Shown: piece by piece, positions 6,852-9,059 of the stretch
Position numbering within the stretch: the first letter of the stretch is position 1
How the letters are laid out: the number at the start of each line of letters is the position of its first letter
Assembly: GCA_900557355.1 (NCBI GenBank)
Contig: USSR01000243.1
Location: 1 to 9,059, forward strand
Reading direction: 5' to 3'
From: an uncultured Bacteroides sp.
GTDB lineage: Bacteria > Bacteroidota > Bacteroidia > Bacteroidales > Bacteroidaceae
DNA length: 9,059 nt
Translations under genes and position numbers: made by a program
The notes under the pieces: model-generated
Databases searched by the model: none
Seen by the model: the letters and a program-made list of their open reading frames with translations, nothing else
Told to the model about the DNA's origin: nothing

Positions 6852-8000
6852 TTATTTTTCAATTCTTTCCACTATCTCCCGGGTAAAGGCAGAAGTGGAC
6901 AAAGAGACACCGCCGGGCATGAAGCGCGCCAAGTCAGCGGTAGCACGGGCATCAAGGAAACTTTGTTCCAGGGCATGTTCTATCAAGGAAGCAGATTCTT
7001 TCCAACCGAAGTATTCGAGCATCATTACGGCAGACAGAATGATGGAACAGGGATTCACAATATCTTTACCTGCAATATTCGGTGCCGTACCATGGGTGGC
7101 TTCAAAGATGGCATGTCCGGTCTGGTAGTTGATATTTGCTCCGGGAGCAATGCCGATACCGCCCACCATGGCAGCCAACTGATCGGAAATATAATCTCCA
7201 TTCAGGTTAAGGGTAGCAATCACAGAGTATTCTTCAGGAATCAACAAGGTATTTTGCAGGAAAGCATCCGCAATGCAATCTTTTATCACCAGCTTTCCGT
7301 CAGCCAATGCTTCTCCAAATTCACGTTCAGCCAATTCGTAGCCCCACTTTTTGAAACCACCTTCGGTAAACTTCATAATATTTCCCTTGTGCACCAATGT
7401 CACAGAAGGCAGGTTATTCTCAAGTGCATACCGACAGGCAGCCCGCACCAATCGTTCCGTTCCTTCTTTTGAAACAGGTTTCACACCGAAAGAAGATGTC
7501 TCGGGGAACCGTACTTTCTTCACCCCCATCTCATCGTGCAGAAACTTATAGAACTTCTCAGCCTCCGGTGTACCGGCTTCCCACTCGATACCGGCATAAA
7601 TATCTTCCGTATTTTCACGGAATACACACATGTTCACCTTCTCCGGATGACGAACCGGAGAGTGAATCCCCTGATACCAACGAACCGGACGCAGGCATAC
7701 ATACAAATCCAGCGTTTGGCGTAATGCCACATTCAGAGAACGAATCCCCCCGCCAACAGGAGTCGTCAGCGGACCTTTGATACCCACTTTGTAATCACGG
7801 AAAGCTTCCATCGTTTCATCAGGTAACCACAGGCCACATTTTTCAAAAGCCCGTTCGCCTGCCCACACTTCCATCCATTCAATTTGCCGTTGTCCACTAT
7901 ATGCTTTCTGCACGGCAGCATTCACAATAGCTTGCATAGAAGGAGTAATTTCAACTCCTACCCCATCACCGGTAATAAAAGGTACTGTAATTTTATCCAT
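6852..8000 (-). CDS. icd: Isocitrate dehydrogenase (prokaryotic homodimer type)
   Basis: Isocitrate dehydrogenase oxidatively decarboxylates isocitrate to 2-oxoglutarate. From the ATG at 8000 the protein has 382 residues. An in-frame ATG at 8033 would add 11 residues but overlaps the acn stop region, and the family core [17 protein letters not shown] begins right after the 8000 start. Isocitrate-binding residues match E. coli Icd: S88, N90, R94 (IRSLNVALR), R104, R128 (FREN), Y135, K205 (VHKGN), and metal ligands D245, D269 and D273. The cofactor site differs. The E. coli NADP-specifying K344, Y345 and Y391 are replaced by N308, I309 and A355, while V351 and R395 equivalents (V315, R359) remain. 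Cofactor preference is therefore uncertain. It sits 4 bp after acn and 25 bp before gltA. Confidence 0.95.
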   Translation of the reverse strand: MDKITVPFITGDGVGVEITPSMQAIVNAAVQKAYSGQRQIEWMEVWAGERAFEKCGLWLPDETMEAFRDYKVGIKGPLTTPVGGGIRSLNVALRQTLDLYVCLRPVRWYQGIHSPVRHPEKVNMCVFRENTEDIYAGIEWEAGTPEAEKFYKFLHDEMGVKKVRFPETSSFGVKPVSKEGTERLVRAACRYALENNLPSVTLVHKGNIMKFTEGGFKKWGYELAEREFGEALADGKLVIKDCIADAFLQNTLLIPEEYSVIATLNLNGDYISDQLAAMVGGIGIAPGANINYQTGHAIFEATHGTAPNIAGKDIVNPCSIILSAVMMLEYFGWKESASLIEHALEQSFLDARATADLARFMPGGVSLSTSAFTREIVERIEK

Positions 8001-8004
8001 CTTT

Positions 8005-9059
8005 CTATCTTGCATTAAGAGCAGAACCGGCACGGAACCAGCCTATCTGCTGTTCATTATACGTATGTTGAGCTTCGAAGCTATCCTTCGTACCATCTTC
8101 GTGGTGAAGGACAATCTTAAGATTACGGCGGGGAGCAAAATCCATCAATCCGATTACCGAAATTAAATCATGTTCCTGAATCTTATCATAATCGGCTTTA
8201 TCCACAAAAGTCAATGCCAGCATACCTTGTTTCTTTAGGTTCGTTTCATGGATCCTGGCAAAACTCTTTGCCAAGATCACACGAACATTCAGGAAACGGG
8301 GCTCCATAGCGGCATGTTCACGACTGGAACCTTCACCATAATTTTCTTCGGCTACTACAACGGAAGAGATCCCTTCAGACTTATACATCTTTGCCGTACC
8401 GGAAACCGGACCGTATGTATTGGTAGAGCGATTCCATACACTATTAGTTTCTCCATTGAAAGCATTCACAGCACCCATCAGCATATTGTCTGAGATATTC
8501 TCCAGATGTCCACGGAAACGAAGACCCGGCCCTGCCATTGAGATATGATCTGTAGTACATTTGCCCTGTGCCTTAATCAGTAATGGCATATTAAGCAAAT
8601 CAGTTCCTTCCCAGGCAGGGAATGGTTGTAGCAATTGGAGTCGTTGCGAATGAGGGTTCACATTGATTTCCGTCTTCTCACAGCTGGGAGCCATATACCC
8701 TTCACTACCTTCGGCAAATCCTTTCGGCGGCAATTCTTCACCCACAGGTTCGGAGAGTTTTACTTTTTCACCTTCACGATTCACCAATACATCTGTCAGC
8801 GGATTGAAACAAAGGTCTCCGGCAATCGTCAGTGCCATAGTCAATTCGGGAGACGCGACAAAGGCATACGTATTCGGATTACCGTCTGCACGTTTGGCAA
8901 AATTACGGTTGAAAGAGGTTACGATAGAATTCTTGCGAGTAGGGTTATCTGTCTCACGTTTCCACTGACCAATACAGGGACCGCAGGCATTTGCCATAAT
9001 TGTAGCACCGACTTTCTCAAAAGTTCCTATCATTCCGTCACGCTCTGCCGTAGCCCGTA
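8005..9059 (-). CDS. acnA: Aconitate hydratase, mitochondrial type, C-terminal part (5' end outside window)
   Basis: Aconitase interconverts citrate and isocitrate with a [4Fe-4S] cluster. The frame stays open through the right edge (9059), giving 351 visible residues, so the Met at 9033 is internal. Two of the three cluster cysteines are seen in [11 protein letters not shown] (Cys codons ending at 8985 and 8976). Later motifs are [20 protein letters not shown], the swivel-domain [14 protein letters not shown] with the catalytic Ser region, [19 protein letters not shown], and the C-terminal WFRAGSALN. These match animal mitochondrial aconitase (ACO2) closely from memory, more than E. coli AcnA or AcnB. 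It is upstream of icd in the same operon, with TAG at 8005-8007 only 4 bp from the icd start. The symbol follows the B. fragilis usage as I recall it; the class call is very secure. Confidence 0.95.
   Translation of the reverse strand, partial: RATAERDGMIGTFEKVGATIMANACGPCIGQWKRETDNPTRKNSIVTSFNRNFAKRADGNPNTYAFVASPELTMALTIAGDLCFNPLTDVLVNREGEKVKLSEPVGEELPPKGFAEGSEGYMAPSCEKTEINVNPHSQRLQLLQPFPAWEGTDLLNMPLLIKAQGKCTTDHISMAGPGLRFRGHLENISDNMLMGAVNAFNGETNSVWNRSTNTYGPVSGTAKMYKSEGISSVVVAEENYGEGSSREHAAMEPRFLNVRVILAKSFARIHETNLKKQGMLALTFVDKADYDKIQEHDLISVIGLMDFAPRRNLKIVLHHEDGTKDSFEAQHTYNEQQIGWFRAGSALNAR

Noticed and set aside
6963..7472. 169-codon open frame on the + strand opposite icd
   Set aside because: The composition is rich in His, Cys, Phe and Gln as expected from antisense reading. 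No motif is seen and icd explains the region.
8001..8033. In-frame ATGs for icd at 8033 and 8015
   Set aside because: They would add 11 or 5 non-conserved residues and overlap the end of acn. The ATG at 8000 gives the standard start and a normal 4-bp gap.

Overview
The window looks like a chromosomal segment of a Bacteroides-type (Bacteroidales) gut bacterium. Three things suggest this. Two intergenic gaps carry the word TATCTTTG, which fits the Bacteroides -7 promoter consensus TAnnTTTG. The starts lack Shine-Dalgarno sequences. The window contains the linked order mitochondrial-type aconitase, isocitrate dehydrogenase, citrate synthase, which I recall from Bacteroides fragilis. All nine genes look intact except the two cut by the window edges. 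I see no rRNA, tRNA, insertion sequence or CRISPR array.

Layout. On the + strand lie the 3' part of cmk (cytidylate kinase), a short tandem repeat of 22-bp period, ispH (last step of the MEP isoprenoid pathway) and pfkA (ATP-type 6-phosphofructokinase). A perfect 39-bp palindrome, probably a two-way terminator, separates pfkA from a convergent minus-strand block. Read in its own direction, that block starts at the right edge with acn (5' end missing), icd and gltA, tightly packed. These form the oxidative branch of the TCA cycle from oxaloacetate and acetyl-CoA to 2-oxoglutarate. A small hairpin-plus-T-tract terminator overlapping a new promoter then leads into a second minus-strand operon of three genes: a membrane steroid 5-alpha-reductase-like protein, a single-domain old-yellow-enzyme flavoprotein, and a short-chain dehydrogenase whose start codon overlaps the preceding stop (TAATG).

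The three-gene operon is the most interesting part. Its enzyme classes match an A-ring steroid/bile-acid redox pathway: delta4 double-bond formation or reduction by the flavoprotein, 5-alpha reduction by the membrane enzyme, and 3-oxo/3-hydroxy conversion by the SDR. From memory, such clusters in gut Bacteroidales have been linked to making isoallolithocholic acid from 3-oxolithocholic acid (work published around 2021). The family calls are firm. The exact substrates are inferred from context and recall. The flavoprotein has an altered C-terminal cysteine motif (Ser where a cluster Cys is usual). The isocitrate dehydrogenase has lost several of the residues that specify NADP in the E. coli enzyme. 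Both deserve testing.

No stretch over about 130 bases is without a gene. The longest gaps are 404-531 (tandem repeat), 1405-1504 (pfkA promoter) and 5400-5482 (terminator and promoter).
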